Below are positions 37,944-47,514 of a stretch of DNA of 64,000 nt, piece by piece. The stretch covers positions 2,046,001 to 2,110,000 of the forward strand of contig NZ_CP035491.1 of NCBI RefSeq assembly GCF_004135405.1. Reading direction: 5' to 3'. Numbering within the stretch: the first letter of the stretch is position 1; each line of letters opens with the position of its first letter. A program made the position numbers and the translations under genes. The notes under the pieces are model-generated. The model did no database searches. It was not told the origin of the DNA and saw only the letters and a list, made by a program, of their open reading frames with translations. The stretch is from Agromyces protaetiae. GTDB taxonomy: Bacteria > Actinomycetota > Actinomycetes > Actinomycetales > Microbacteriaceae.

Positions 37944-38852
37944 CTATCCCGAGCCCGGCAGCCCGCAGCGCTCGGAGTAGTAGGCGTAGAGCTCGGCGCG
38001 GAGGGTGTCGTTCGCAGGGAGCCCGAGCTGCCCCGAGCGTCCGTCGCTCGTCTCGATCTCGAACGGCAGGATCGTGCCGATCTTGTCCTCGGCGACGGCG
38101 TGCGCGTCGCAGCGGCCCGGGCGCACCGGAAGCTCGATCGTCGACGGCGGGTCGGACGCCGCGATCGTCAGGTCGAGATCCCAGTTGAATCCGCCCTCGG
38201 CGTTGATGAGCGTCGTGCCGCGCACGCCCGAAACGTGGAACGAAGCGGCCGCGCCGTCGGCCGGGGCGCCGACGGGCGCGACGGCGATGTCGATGACCGC
38301 GCGCCGTTCGGCGCCCGAACCCGTGCTCCGCAGGTGATCGGGCAGGGTCAGCGCGGCGACCGCGGCGACCGACTCGCCGAGGCAGGCCTGGTCGTGGATG
38401 CGCTCGAGCGACCCGTACGGGTCATCCGCCGCGACCTCGTCGTGCACGGCGCCGTCGGGCGTCGTGACGTCGAGCCGCACCGTGATCGGGTCGACCGGCT
38501 CGTCGCAGATCGCGGCCGTCGGGGCGAGGCGGATCGCGATCGCACGTCCGGCAGGGAACGCCGTCGGCTTCTGCTTCGCCATGCCCGGCTCGAAGCCGGG
38601 CGAGTGCACCTCGACGGACGCGACCGTGATCGGCTCGTCGCGCCCGTTCGTGACGAGCACGAAGATGCGGCCGCTCGAGACATCCACGCGCCCTTGGCTC
38701 ACGCTCGCCGTGATGCCCGAGAGTCCTGCCGGATCCCGCGTCTCCACGGGCGCTGTCGCCGTCACGCAGCCGCTCAGCGAGGCTCCGGCGAGCGAGAGCG
38801 CGACGATCCAGTCCACCGTACGGGCCGCCGAGGACCGGCGGATATGTGGCAT
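37944..38852 (-). CDS. Lipoprotein of unknown function
   Basis: The 302-residue product has a signal segment ending in a lipobox-like LSGC (cysteine near residue 29), so it should be a membrane-anchored extracellular protein. The mature part looks beta-rich (VDVSSGRIFVLVTNGRDEPITVASVEV) without a recognised family. It lies 26 bases downstream of the large surface-protein gene on the same strand, so the two may be co-expressed cell-envelope proteins. Confidence 0.8.
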   Translation of the reverse strand: MPHIRRSSAARTVDWIVALSLAGASLSGCVTATAPVETRDPAGLSGITASVSQGRVDVSSGRIFVLVTNGRDEPITVASVEVHSPGFEPGMAKQKPTAFPAGRAIAIRLAPTAAICDEPVDPITVRLDVTTPDGAVHDEVAADDPYGSLERIHDQACLGESVAAVAALTLPDHLRSTGSGAERRAVIDIAVAPVGAPADGAAASFHVSGVRGTTLINAEGGFNWDLDLTIAASDPPSTIELPVRPGRCDAHAVAEDKIGTILPFEIETSDGRSGQLGLPANDTLRAELYAYYSERCGLPGSG

Positions 38853-38878
38853 CGGGGCGTATCCGGCGCGGCGTCGAA

Positions 38879-41800
38879 TCAGCGTCGGACCCGCCTCGGA
38901 CGACGGGCCGCGACGAGCACGGCCCCCGCGAGCAGAAGCCAGACCGCTGCGACGACCGGCGACATCGCATCGAAGCCGCTCGCGGGCAACGGCCGGCGCG
39001 GCAGCGGCACCCGCACGTCGGCGGTCGCGGTGACCGTCGTCCCCTGCGGCGACACGCCCGACGCCGTCGCGGGGTCGGCCACCCAGCCGCGCGCCACGTC
39101 GTCCGCGGTGACGGCGTAGGTCGCAACGGCCGTGACCGACTCACCCGTCGCGAGGAGGCGGTCGGCGCCCGGCCAGTCGAACACGAGCGCGCTGAGCCCC
39201 GGCATCGGATCGACGATGTCGACCTCATCGAGCGTCACGTTGCCCGTGTTCGTTGCGTGGTAGGTGAACGTCACGAGGTCTCCGACGGCACCTGTCGCAC
39301 CGGGCGCGAGCGCGCCGCCGACGCTCAGCGCGATCGAGGGGCTCTCGGGCAGTTCCACGCGAGCGGATGCCTCGTCGTCGAGCTCCTGCTCGTCTGGCGC
39401 GAGACCCTCGACGCGACCGACGTTCTCGGCGTAGCCGCGGTCGGCGTCGGCTTCGGTGACGACCGACCAGGTCGTGGCCTCGACGGACATGCCGGCGGGG
39501 AGGGTGCCGGGTCGGTCGGGCCAGGACTCGATCACGATCGACCCGAAGCCGACGGGCGGGTCGTCGACGACGAGCGGGTCGAGGGTGACGTTGCCGAGGT
39601 TCGAGATCGTGAGGTGCCACACGACGACCTGTCCGGGGTAGACCGGCCCGGCGCCGCCGTTGTCGGCGACCTCGCCCGACTTCTCGATTCGCACCTCGGG
39701 CAGGCGCGGCAGCACGACCGCGGGCGAGGCGTTCGCCTCGAGCGGATCGCCGCGCGGGGGCTGCCCGACGGCGACGGCGGTCTGGTCGGTGCCGCCGGCG
39801 TCGATCTCGGCGCGAGTGAGCGGGCAGGTCGCGGTCACGGTGGCGTGCTCGCCGGGAAGGAGGGTGCCCGCTGCGGCAGGCCACACCGGATCGCCGATCT
39901 CGCCGTCTGCGCAGAGCGTCGGCACGTCGAGGTCGACGTCGGTGAGCGTCGTGTTGCCGTCGTTCGTGATCGTGTACAGGAACCGGACGGGGTCGCCGGG
40001 GTCGGGGCGGGAGCCCGCGTCGAGTTCGCCGACGCCGTCGAGGGCGAGCGACGGGGTGAGCTCCCACTCGACCTCGGCGTCGTCCTCGTCGGAGACGGCG
40101 TCGAGTCCCTGCGGGGGAGTGCCCGTGACCGTCGCGCGGTTCGTGAGGGCACCCGCGTCGATCTGCGACTGACTCAGGGCGAGGCTCGCTTCGGCGGTCG
40201 CCTCGAGTCCGGGCGGCAGCACGCCGGGCGCGGCCGGATCGGGCCACGTGTACACGAGGTCGACGCCCGCGAGGAGCGGGTCGGACACCTCGACGCCCGT
40301 GAGGGTCAGGTTGCCCGGGTTCGTGATCGTGAAGACGTAGTCGACGGTCGAGCCGGTCGCAACGGGCTCGGCGACCGATCCGGTCTTCTCGAGACCGATC
40401 GCGGGGGAGGACGGCAGCACGACCGTGACGGTGTTGCTCTGGGCCGTCGGCGCGTCGGCCGGCACCGTTGGGGTGCCGGTCGCCGTCGCCGTGTTCTCGA
40501 TCGAGCCGCGGTCGAGGTCGGCCTGGGTGATCGCGACCGATCCGGTCGCCGTCACGCTCTGCCCGGGTTCCAGCCGGCCCGCCGCGCCGGGCCACTCGCC
40601 GTAGACGAGCGTGCCGAGGATCGGGTCGGCGGCCGTGACGTTCTCGAGCACGAGGTTGCCGGTGTTCGTGATCTCGAACTCGTACGGGATGGCGGTGCCG
40701 ACCTCGCCGAGGGAGCGGACGGGGGGCAGCACGGCCGACTTCACGATGCGGATCGCCGCGGTCTGCCCGATCACGACGGTCTCTTCGTTCGAGACGGCGT
40801 GCACGGGTGCGCCGAGGGACGTCGAGGCGTCGACCGTCGCGGTGTTCACGACCCGGCCTGAGTCGATGTCGGCTTGGGTGATCGGGTAGGGCGCCGAGGC
40901 GGTCGCGAACTCGCCGGGTGCGAGCACGCCCGGGGAGGCCGGATCGGGCCATTCGTAGCTGATGTCACCGGGCGGCACGAGCGGATCGCTCAGGACGACG
41001 CCCGTCAGCGTGACGTTGCCGGTGTTCTCGATCGTCGCGGAGAAATCGACGGGAGTTCCGGGCACGGGGTCGACTGGTCCCGAGAGCTCGGCGACCTTCA
41101 CGACCGTGAGCCCGGGGGACTGGGGTGCATCCACGTCGGCCGACGCGGTGCGCGAGACGGTCGTGCCGAGCGGTGTCTGGGCCGTGAGCGTCGCCGTGTT
41201 GGGCACGCCGCCGGCGTCGACGTCGGCCTGCGTGAGGGTGTGCGTGCCGGTCGCGGTGGCCGAGTCGCCCGGGGCGAGGGTGAACGGCGGGTCGAGGTCG
41301 TCGTCCCACGTCAGGTCGGCGAGGAGCGGGTCGTCGAGGTCGGTCACGGTGAGCGGCTCGAGGCCGTCGTTGAGCGTTGTAAGCGTGTAGGTCACGGTCT
41401 CGCCGACGAGCGCGGTCGTCGGCGACGGCGTCTTCGTGAACGCGAGACTCCAGAGGTCGATCTCGTGCACGGCGCACGGCACCGCCGGGTCGGGATCGGC
41501 CGGGTCGCAGTCGGGGGTTGCCTGCCCCGGTGTCTCGGCCGCGAAGGCCGTATTGCGGAGCGTTCTGTCGGACTCGTCAGGCAGCGGAGCGTGCACGGTC
41601 ACGGTGTACGTGAGCGTGACCGTGTCGCCCTGGTCGAGTCCGCCCGACCACCGGAGTCGCGGCGCCCCCGCGAGCAGGGTCTCGCCCGGGCGGTCGAACG
41701 CGGCGTCGGCGTTGAAGGTCGCGTCGTCGAACACGTCGGTGAGGTCGTCGACGAGGATCGCGGGGAAGTCGTCGAGGAACGGACCGTTGCCGACGTTCGT

Positions 41801-43078
41801 CGCGGTCACGGTGTACGCGACGGTATCGCCGGGGCCGGCCTCTGCGGGTGACGCCGACTTCGCGATCGCGAGGTCGACGAAGTAGAACTCGATCTGGTCG
41901 CTTCCGACGGGGTCGACGCCGACCGTCTGGTCGAGGTCGTCGGCTCCGATGACGAAGGTCTGGGTCTCCGGATTCGCACGATCGGGTGGCGAGACAGGGC
42001 GTACCGTCACTGTCACCGTGCACGACGCGACGCCCGCGCCGAGATTGCCGGCTGTCACGCTGACCGTGTCGCCCGAGGCATCCACCGTCGCGGAGCACGA
42101 GCCGCCGGCGACCGACCCCGGCACCATCTCGAGGCCGTCGGGAAGCGCGGCGTCGAAGCCCCAGCCGGGCTTTCCTGCGAGGTCGGTCGCATTGACGACC
42201 TCGAACTGCAGGGTGGCCGTGCCGTTGGAGGGCATGGAGGTCTCGACGAACGAAGGCTCGACGACCGGGGTCACGTCGTAGACGCTGATGTTGTCGATCG
42301 CGGCGTCGTTGCCGCTGCCGCCGTGGGGCTCGAGATTCGACACGACGAGGCTCGCGGGCTGTGCGACGCCGGGTTGTCCGGCATCGACGAGGAACGAGCC
42401 GGGTGAGTAGAAGCGACCGCCCCGCACGCCGCCGTAGATCGCGGAGCGCGGGTCTGAACAGGGCTTGATGGCGTCTGAGACCGTGTACTGCTGTCCTCCA
42501 TATCCCAGCGTGAAGACGAGCTGGGCCTGCTGGGACGCGCCGCAGGCGGTCTCGGCGGCGTCCACCGAGAAGCCGATGAACCGTGTGCGGGTGCTCGGAT
42601 TCTCGCGGAACTGCAGGGGCACCGTTCCGACGGTCTGGAGCATGGTCGTGCCGAGCGGGACCTGGGTCTGGTTGTTGCGGCTGAACGTCGACAACGCGAA
42701 GTTGTCACCGACATCGGCGACCGGTTCGCCGTGCGCGAGCTGGATGAGACCGAGGGCTCGGGTCATCGATCCGAGCGTTCCGGCCGGGCAGGTCCCGGGC
42801 ACGGTCGAGTTGCCGCTCATCAGGAACCCGTTGCACTGCGCGAAGTCCAGCCAGTACGGCGACGCGGTGTAGCGCTCGCCGTTCGCACCGATGTAGTCCT
42901 CAAGTCCGACGTACGTGTCCGTCGTGCCGTTCTCGAAGTCTTCGCGCCACATCGTGAGCGGAGTGGGCGCAGTCGCGGCCTCGGCGCGCGGGGCGACGGG
43001 CGGCGCCACGACGACGATGCCGCCGCCGAGGAGTGCTGCGACGAGCACCATGCCGACCCTGCGCCACGCTCTCCGCAT
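38879..43078 (-). CDS. Large cell-surface protein with DUF11/DUF7507-type repeats and LPASG sorting signal
   Basis: This 1399-residue protein has a signal peptide (cleavage near residue 34), a non-repeat N-terminal region with several cysteines (DFENGTTDTYVGLEDYIGAN), a DUF11-like domain (SASPAEAGPGDTVAYTVTATN) and then seven repeats of about 115 residues, each with a GNVTL-like strand and ending near ITQADIDSGRVVNTATV. The C-terminus has LPASG at 1364-1368, a hydrophobic segment and a basic tail: a sortase signal with Ala in place of Thr. It is probably covalently wall-linked and adhesive or structural. No sortase gene is in the window. GGAGG precedes ATG 43078. Confidence 0.88.
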   Translation of the reverse strand: MRRAWRRVGMVLVAALLGGGIVVVAPPVAPRAEAATAPTPLTMWREDFENGTTDTYVGLEDYIGANGERYTASPYWLDFAQCNGFLMSGNSTVPGTCPAGTLGSMTRALGLIQLAHGEPVADVGDNFALSTFSRNNQTQVPLGTTMLQTVGTVPLQFRENPSTRTRFIGFSVDAAETACGASQQAQLVFTLGYGGQQYTVSDAIKPCSDPRSAIYGGVRGGRFYSPGSFLVDAGQPGVAQPASLVVSNLEPHGGSGNDAAIDNISVYDVTPVVEPSFVETSMPSNGTATLQFEVVNATDLAGKPGWGFDAALPDGLEMVPGSVAGGSCSATVDASGDTVSVTAGNLGAGVASCTVTVTVRPVSPPDRANPETQTFVIGADDLDQTVGVDPVGSDQIEFYFVDLAIAKSASPAEAGPGDTVAYTVTATNVGNGPFLDDFPAILVDDLTDVFDDATFNADAAFDRPGETLLAGAPRLRWSGGLDQGDTVTLTYTVTVHAPLPDESDRTLRNTAFAAETPGQATPDCDPADPDPAVPCAVHEIDLWSLAFTKTPSPTTALVGETVTYTLTTLNDGLEPLTVTDLDDPLLADLTWDDDLDPPFTLAPGDSATATGTHTLTQADVDAGGVPNTATLTAQTPLGTTVSRTASADVDAPQSPGLTVVKVAELSGPVDPVPGTPVDFSATIENTGNVTLTGVVLSDPLVPPGDISYEWPDPASPGVLAPGEFATASAPYPITQADIDSGRVVNTATVDASTSLGAPVHAVSNEETVVIGQTAAIRIVKSAVLPPVRSLGEVGTAIPYEFEITNTGNLVLENVTAADPILGTLVYGEWPGAAGRLEPGQSVTATGSVAITQADLDRGSIENTATATGTPTVPADAPTAQSNTVTVVLPSSPAIGLEKTGSVAEPVATGSTVDYVFTITNPGNLTLTGVEVSDPLLAGVDLVYTWPDPAAPGVLPPGLEATAEASLALSQSQIDAGALTNRATVTGTPPQGLDAVSDEDDAEVEWELTPSLALDGVGELDAGSRPDPGDPVRFLYTITNDGNTTLTDVDLDVPTLCADGEIGDPVWPAAAGTLLPGEHATVTATCPLTRAEIDAGGTDQTAVAVGQPPRGDPLEANASPAVVLPRLPEVRIEKSGEVADNGGAGPVYPGQVVVWHLTISNLGNVTLDPLVVDDPPVGFGSIVIESWPDRPGTLPAGMSVEATTWSVVTEADADRGYAENVGRVEGLAPDEQELDDEASARVELPESPSIALSVGGALAPGATGAVGDLVTFTYHATNTGNVTLDEVDIVDPMPGLSALVFDWPGADRLLATGESVTAVATYAVTADDVARGWVADPATASGVSPQGTTVTATADVRVPLPRRPLPASGFDAMSPVVAAVWLLLAGAVLVAARRPRRVRR

Positions 43079-43161
43079 TGACCCCCTCCGTCTGCGTCCG
43101 CCCCCGCGATCAGCGTGCCCGAACTCCTGCGTCGGCACAAGCGGCGCGGCGGGACATCCGC

Positions 43162-44340
43162 TCAGCGCACCGAGACGTCGAGCCGACGGCCCTGCAGCGA
43201 CCGCGGGCGGGTCGCGAGCGCCGCCGCGACCTGCTCGATCGCGCGCGCCGCCGGATCGTCGGGCTCGGTCGCCACAACCGGATGCCCCGAATCGCCGCCG
43301 CGGCGCAGCGCGACGCTGAGCGGCACACTCGCGAGCACAGGCACCGGTTCGTCTTGCCCTTCCGAGAGCCGCCGCGCGAGCTCCTCGCCGCCGCCCGCTC
43401 CGAAGAGGTCGAGCACCGATCCATCCGGTGCCGCGAACGCCGCCATGTTCTCGACCACGCCGATCACGGTCTGGCCGGTTTGGCGCGCGACGACGCCCGA
43501 GCGCTCGGCGACGTCGGCGGCGGCGGGCTGCGGGGTCGTCACGACGACGACCTCGGCGTTCGGCAGCAGCTGCCCGAGCGAGATCGCGACGTCGCCCGTG
43601 CCGGGCGGCAGATCGACGAGCAGCACGTCGAGGTCGCCGAAGTACACGTCGGTGAGGAACTGCGAGAGCGTGCGGTGCAGCATCGGGCCACGCCACGCGA
43701 CCGCGACGGACGACGCGCGACCGCCCGGCTCGGCGGGCTCGACGAACATGCCGATCGAGATGGCCTTCACGCCGTGCGCGACGGGCGGCAGGATCATGTC
43801 GTCGACCTGCGTGGGCCGCACCGGGTTGCCGTGCTCGTCGAGGAGACCGAGCAGCCCCGGGATCGAGAATCCGTGCACGTCGGCGTCGATGAGCCCGACC
43901 GAGAGCCCGCGCGCAGCGAGCGCGACCGCGAGGTTGGCCGTGAGCGTCGACTTTCCGACGCCGCCCTTGCCGCTCGTGATCGCGACGACCCTCGTGAGAC
44001 TCCCTGGGCCGAAGGGGTTCTGCCGCGCCGAGGCTCCACCCCGCAGCTTCTCGGTGAGCGCCTGGCGCTGCTCGGGCGTCATGACCGAGAGCGCGACGTC
44101 GACGTTGCCCGCACCCGCGACGGCCTCGGCCGCGGCGCGCGTGTCGCGCTCGATGCGGTCGCTCGCGGGACATCCGACGATCGTCAGCCGCACGTCGACG
44201 CGCACGCGCCCGTCGCCCGTCGCCTCGACGCCGCCGACCATGTCGAGGTCGGTGATCGGGCGGCGGATCTCGGGGTCGATGACCGACGCGAGCGCGGCGC
44301 GCACGCGCTCGGCGAGGGCGAGCGTGTCGTCAGCGACCAT
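43162..44340 (-). CDS. mrp: Mrp/NBP35-type P-loop ATPase (iron-sulfur carrier family)
   Basis: The 392-residue protein has an N-terminal MIP18 (DUF59) domain (ASVIDPEIRRPITDLDMVGGV) and an Mrp ATPase domain with GKGGVGKST at 124-132 and LLVDLPPGTGDVAISL. Family members move iron-sulfur clusters. The ENM segment, which in many relatives is followed by CPxC, reads ENMAAFAAPDGSV here, so the bridging cysteines are absent; actinobacterial Mrp proteins may share this. ATG 44340 overlaps the end of the DUF1003 gene by 11 bases, showing coupling. Confidence 0.92.
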   Translation of the reverse strand: MVADDTLALAERVRAALASVIDPEIRRPITDLDMVGGVEATGDGRVRVDVRLTIVGCPASDRIERDTRAAAEAVAGAGNVDVALSVMTPEQRQALTEKLRGGASARQNPFGPGSLTRVVAITSGKGGVGKSTLTANLAVALAARGLSVGLIDADVHGFSIPGLLGLLDEHGNPVRPTQVDDMILPPVAHGVKAISIGMFVEPAEPGGRASSVAVAWRGPMLHRTLSQFLTDVYFGDLDVLLVDLPPGTGDVAISLGQLLPNAEVVVVTTPQPAAADVAERSGVVARQTGQTVIGVVENMAAFAAPDGSVLDLFGAGGGEELARRLSEGQDEPVPVLASVPLSVALRRGGDSGHPVVATEPDDPAARAIEQVAAALATRPRSLQGRRLDVSVR

Positions 44341-44878
44341 GCTCGACCGACCCCGCGGCATCCGCCGACTCCGCCGCCTCGCGCTCCCCGTCGCGCTTGT
44401 CGAGCTCGTCGATGATCTGGCGGAGCTCGGCGCGGATGAAGTCTTTCGAGGCCAGCTCGCGCATCGCGAGCCGCAGCGCGACGACCTCGCGCGCGAGGTA
44501 CTCGGTGTCGGCGAGGTTGCGCTCGGCCCGCTGGCGGTCTTGTTCGATCTGGACGCGGTCGCGGTCGTCCTGGCGGTTCTGCGCAAGGAGGATGAGTGGC
44601 GCCGCGTAGCTCGCCTGCAGCGACAGGATGAGCGTCAGGAGCGTGAAGTTCAGCTCGCGCGGGTCGAACTGCAGCACCGCGGGCATGAGCGTGTTCCACA
44701 GCAGCCACACGACGACGAAGACCGTCATGCCGATGAGGAATCCCGACGTGCCCATGCCGCGCGCGAAGGCCTCGGAGAAGCGGCCGAACGTGTCTTTGTC
44801 CATTCCGCCGCGGAACGCGGTTCGGCGCGTGCCCTTCGGGGTCTCGAATCGCCGGTCGTCGGCGTCAGCGCGTGCCAT
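44330..44878 (-). CDS. DUF1003 membrane protein
   Basis: The 182-residue product has two membrane segments (MGTSGFLIGMTVFVVVWLLWN and FTLLTLILSLQASYAAPLILL), followed by QNRQDDRDRVQIEQDRQRAE and a charged coiled-coil-like tail, the DUF1003 pattern. Function is unknown. A near-perfect AAGGAGG lies seven bases before ATG 44878, inside the upstream gene, which it overlaps by 14 bases. The order MgtE-N/CBS, DUF1003, mrp recurs in actinobacteria. Confidence 0.92.
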   Translation of the reverse strand: MARADADDRRFETPKGTRRTAFRGGMDKDTFGRFSEAFARGMGTSGFLIGMTVFVVVWLLWNTLMPAVLQFDPRELNFTLLTLILSLQASYAAPLILLAQNRQDDRDRVQIEQDRQRAERNLADTEYLAREVVALRLAMRELASKDFIRAELRQIIDELDKRDGEREAAESADAAGSVEHGR

Positions 44879-46196
44879 CTCCTGCCCTCCTTCCGTGCGG
44901 GATCGGGATGCTCCCCGTCGTCAGCTGGGCGCGCGCGGCCGCGCGCCTGGTCACCTCCCCGTCTTCGGGATGACTTCGCCAATCGTCGGGGAGGAGGTAG
45001 TCGAGGATGTCGTCGATCGTGACGACGCCGACGAGCCGGTGCTTCTCGTCGACGACGGGCACAGAGACGAGGTTGTAGCTCGCGAGCATGCGCGCGACCT
45101 CGGCGGCCGACGTGTCGGCCGTTACCGGTTCCAGGCCCTGGTCGAGGAGCGAGCCCAGCCGCTCGTGCGGCGGGTAGCGGAGCATGCGCTGGAAGTGCAC
45201 GATGCCGAGGAAGCGCCCCGTCGGCGGCTCGTACGGCGGCAGCGTCACGCACACGGCCGCGCCGAGTGCCGGCGGCAGGTCGTGGCGGCGGATGAGCGCG
45301 AGGCCCTCGGCGACCGTCGCGTCGGCCGAGACGATGATGGGCTCGGTCGTCATGAGACCGCCCGCCGACTCGGGAGCGTAGGTCAGGAGCATGCGAACAT
45401 CGTCGGCCTCTTCGGGCTCCATGAGCTCGAGCAGGTGCTCGCCGCGCTCCTCGGGCAGTTGCGCGATGAGGTCGGCGGCGTCGTCGGGCTGCATGTGGTC
45501 GAGGACGTCGGCGGCGCGGTCGTCGCCGAGGCCCGCGATGATCTCGACCTGGTCGGCCTCGGGCATCTCTTCGAGGACGTCGGCGAGCCGGTCGTCGGGG
45601 AGTTCTTCGGCGACCTCTTGTCTGCGCTGGGCGGGCAGGTCGAGGAGGGTGTTCGCGAGGTCGGCGGGCTTCAGGTCGGAGTAGGTCGCGATGAGCTGCT
45701 CGGCCGACTGGGCCTCGCCCGCGGGCGTCGCCTGCTCGCGCACCTCGCGCCACGTGACGTACGCCGACTGCCCCTTCGAGAACGGCGTCGCGCCCTTGGG
45801 CCGACGCACGAAGAGCTGCTCGACCTCCCACTCGCCGGGGTCGTGCTCTTCGATCGCGACGTCTTCGATGGTCGCCTCGCCCGAGCCGTCGTTGAAGACG
45901 ACCTTGCGGCCGAGCATCTCGGCGATGACGCGCACCTCGCCGCCGCGCTGCTCGAAGCGGCGCAGGTTGATGAGGCCCGTCGTGATGATCTGGCCGCCGC
46001 CGATCGAGGTGACGCGGCCGATCGAGAGGAACACGCGGCGCTTGCCGGGCACCTCGACGATGAGCCCCACGACGCGGGGGGCTTCGGTTCGGCGGTACAC
46101 GACGAGGACGTCGCGCACCTTCCCGACGCGGTCACCGGCGGGGTCGAAGACGGCGCAGCCGGCGAGTCGGGCGACGAAGACTCTCGTGGCGCTCAC
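44865..46196 (-). CDS. MgtE N-domain plus CBS-pair protein without transporter domain
   Basis: This 443-residue soluble-looking protein begins with a PRC-barrel-like region (VFVARLAGCAVFDPAGDRVGKVRDV), then an MgtE intracellular N domain (DVLEEMPEADQVEIIAGLGDDRAADVLDHM) and two CBS motifs (GGLMTTEPIIVSADATVAEG; LVGVVTIDDILDYLL). The MgtE membrane channel is missing, so it is more likely a magnesium- or nucleotide-sensing regulator than a transporter. The start is GTG 46196, seven bases after TAAGTT, a leaderless arrangement. It heads the DUF1003-mrp run. Confidence 0.88.
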   Translation of the reverse strand: MSATRVFVARLAGCAVFDPAGDRVGKVRDVLVVYRRTEAPRVVGLIVEVPGKRRVFLSIGRVTSIGGGQIITTGLINLRRFEQRGGEVRVIAEMLGRKVVFNDGSGEATIEDVAIEEHDPGEWEVEQLFVRRPKGATPFSKGQSAYVTWREVREQATPAGEAQSAEQLIATYSDLKPADLANTLLDLPAQRRQEVAEELPDDRLADVLEEMPEADQVEIIAGLGDDRAADVLDHMQPDDAADLIAQLPEERGEHLLELMEPEEADDVRMLLTYAPESAGGLMTTEPIIVSADATVAEGLALIRRHDLPPALGAAVCVTLPPYEPPTGRFLGIVHFQRMLRYPPHERLGSLLDQGLEPVTADTSAAEVARMLASYNLVSVPVVDEKHRLVGVVTIDDILDYLLPDDWRSHPEDGEVTRRAAARAQLTTGSIPIPHGRRAGDGTR

Positions 46197-46203
46197 GACT
46201 ACC

Positions 46204-46209
46204 AACTTA
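46204..46209 (-). promoter_or_regulatory. -10 element, leaderless start of the MgtE-N/CBS operon
   Basis: On the minus strand TAAGTT is followed by seven bases and GTG 46196. Confidence 0.5.
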
Positions 46210-46265
46210 GCCCTCGCCGACGCAACGCCGGGTCCCCGCGCCACGGCTCGTGGGAGGATGAGCGC

Positions 46266-47080
46266 GTGACCAGTCAATCGCCGTTCGGCCGTCGCGCCGC
46301 CCAGGGGTTCCCGGCTCTGCCGAAGGGCGAGACCGTCGCCAGTTTCGAGACCTACGAAGCCGCGCAGGCCGCCGTCGACAAGCTCGCGAAGGCCGAGTTC
46401 CCGGTCAACGAGCTCGCGATCGTCGGCACCGATCTGACGAGCGTCGAGCGCATCACGGGCAAGCTCACGTGGAGTCGCGCGGCGGGCGCCGGCGCGATCT
46501 CGGGCGCGTGGTTCGGCACGTTCCTCGGCCTCTTGTTCTTCATCTTCTCCCCGACGGGCGCCGGAATCGGCATCCTCGCGTCGGCCGTGCTCATCGGCGC
46601 CGGGTTCGGCGTCATCGCGGGGCTCGTGTCGTACTCCGTCAACCGCCGCCGCCGCGACTTCACGTCGGTCATGCAGGTGCTCGCCACCCGCTACGCGATC
46701 ATCGCCGACACGGCGCACGTCGCGCGGGCGCGGAACGTCCTCGGGGTCGATGCGAGCGCGGCGGAGCAGGCGGTTGGCTCGTCGGCGCGGGCCGAGTCGA
46801 GCGCTCCGGATGTCACGGCCGCGGCTGCGTCGTCGGCGCCGGCCGAGCAGCCGGCGACGGCGGCACCAGAACCGACCGGCCCACAGCTCACCTACGGCGA
46901 GGCGCAGGATGCCGCGCGCCGGGCGCGGAACGAAGCGGCCGCGGCCGCGCGGGCGCGCCCGAGCGTCCGCAGTACGGCGAGTATGCGCCCGAGGCGGGTG
47001 CGCAGTCGGCGGATGATTCGAGCGCACCGGATGCCTCGGATGCGTCGAAGCCCACCGGGGACGCCGAGGGCGGTCGCTGA
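46266..47080 (+). pseudogene. General-stress-type membrane protein with frameshifted C-terminal tail
   Basis: From GTG 46266 the frame encodes TVASFETYEAAQAAVDKLAK and a two-helix membrane region (GAWFGTFLGLLFFIFSPTGAGIGIL), typical of general-stress proteins with an N-terminal flavin-pocket-like fold. The tail is low-complexity. Around 46950-46960 the natural tail (ERPQYGEYAPEAGAQSADDS, ending at the stop 47078-47080) is in a different frame from the body; one base added to the CCC run at 46958-46960 joins them. Without it, translation runs on into the next gene. Functional core is intact, so effects may be small; an assembly error is plausible. Confidence 0.7.
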
Positions 47081-47137
47081 GAATCCTTCGCCGGGACATC
47101 CTCGCCTGATTCACGGACGATCCGCAGACTCGCGATA

Positions 47138-47143
47138 TATCGT
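47138..47143 (+). promoter_or_regulatory. -10 element, leaderless PGPGW protein start
   Basis: TATCGT is followed by seven bases and ATG 47151. Confidence 0.5.
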
Positions 47144-47150
47144 GACGCGC

Positions 47151-47513
47151 ATGTCAGCGCACGACGGACTCGAGGGCCGCATCGACGCCGAGATCGCCGC
47201 GGGCGAGCGGCGCGATCGGCCGATCCGGCGCGCGCTCCGAGGCATCCGCCGCCGGATCGACCGCCACCCTCGCCTTCGCACCGTCTACCGCGCGGCCGTC
47301 GGCGTGCTCGGCGGCGTGATCGCCGTCGGCGGCCTCGCCCTCGTGCCCCTGCCGGGACCGGGCTGGCTCGTCGTCTTCCTCGGCCTCGCGATCCTCGGCA
47401 CCGAGTTCGCGTGGGCGCGCCGGGCCGCCGCGTCGCTCAAGCGCATGCTCGCCAAGTTCTGGGCGTGGTGGCAGGCCCGCCGCGCCGCGCGGCGTGCGGC
47501 GGGCACCGCCTGA
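47151..47513 (+). CDS. Small PGPGW-motif membrane protein
   Basis: The 120-residue product has a charged N-terminal half and two hydrophobic segments flanking LVPLPGPGWLVVFLGLAILGTEF, the PGPGW signature of the TIGR02611 family of unknown function. The ATG at 47151 sits seven bases after a -10 hexamer. The stop codon is one base from the stop of the convergent aminopeptidase gene, leaving no room for a separate terminator. Confidence 0.88.
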   Translation: MSAHDGLEGRIDAEIAAGERRDRPIRRALRGIRRRIDRHPRLRTVYRAAVGVLGGVIAVGGLALVPLPGPGWLVVFLGLAILGTEFAWARRAAASLKRMLAKFWAWWQARRAARRAAGTA

Positions 47514-47514
47514 C

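Noticed and set aside
43079..44173. N-terminal extension of the surface protein by an open frame from 44173
   Set aside because: It overlaps mrp in another frame; the signal peptide and ribosome site place the start at 43078.
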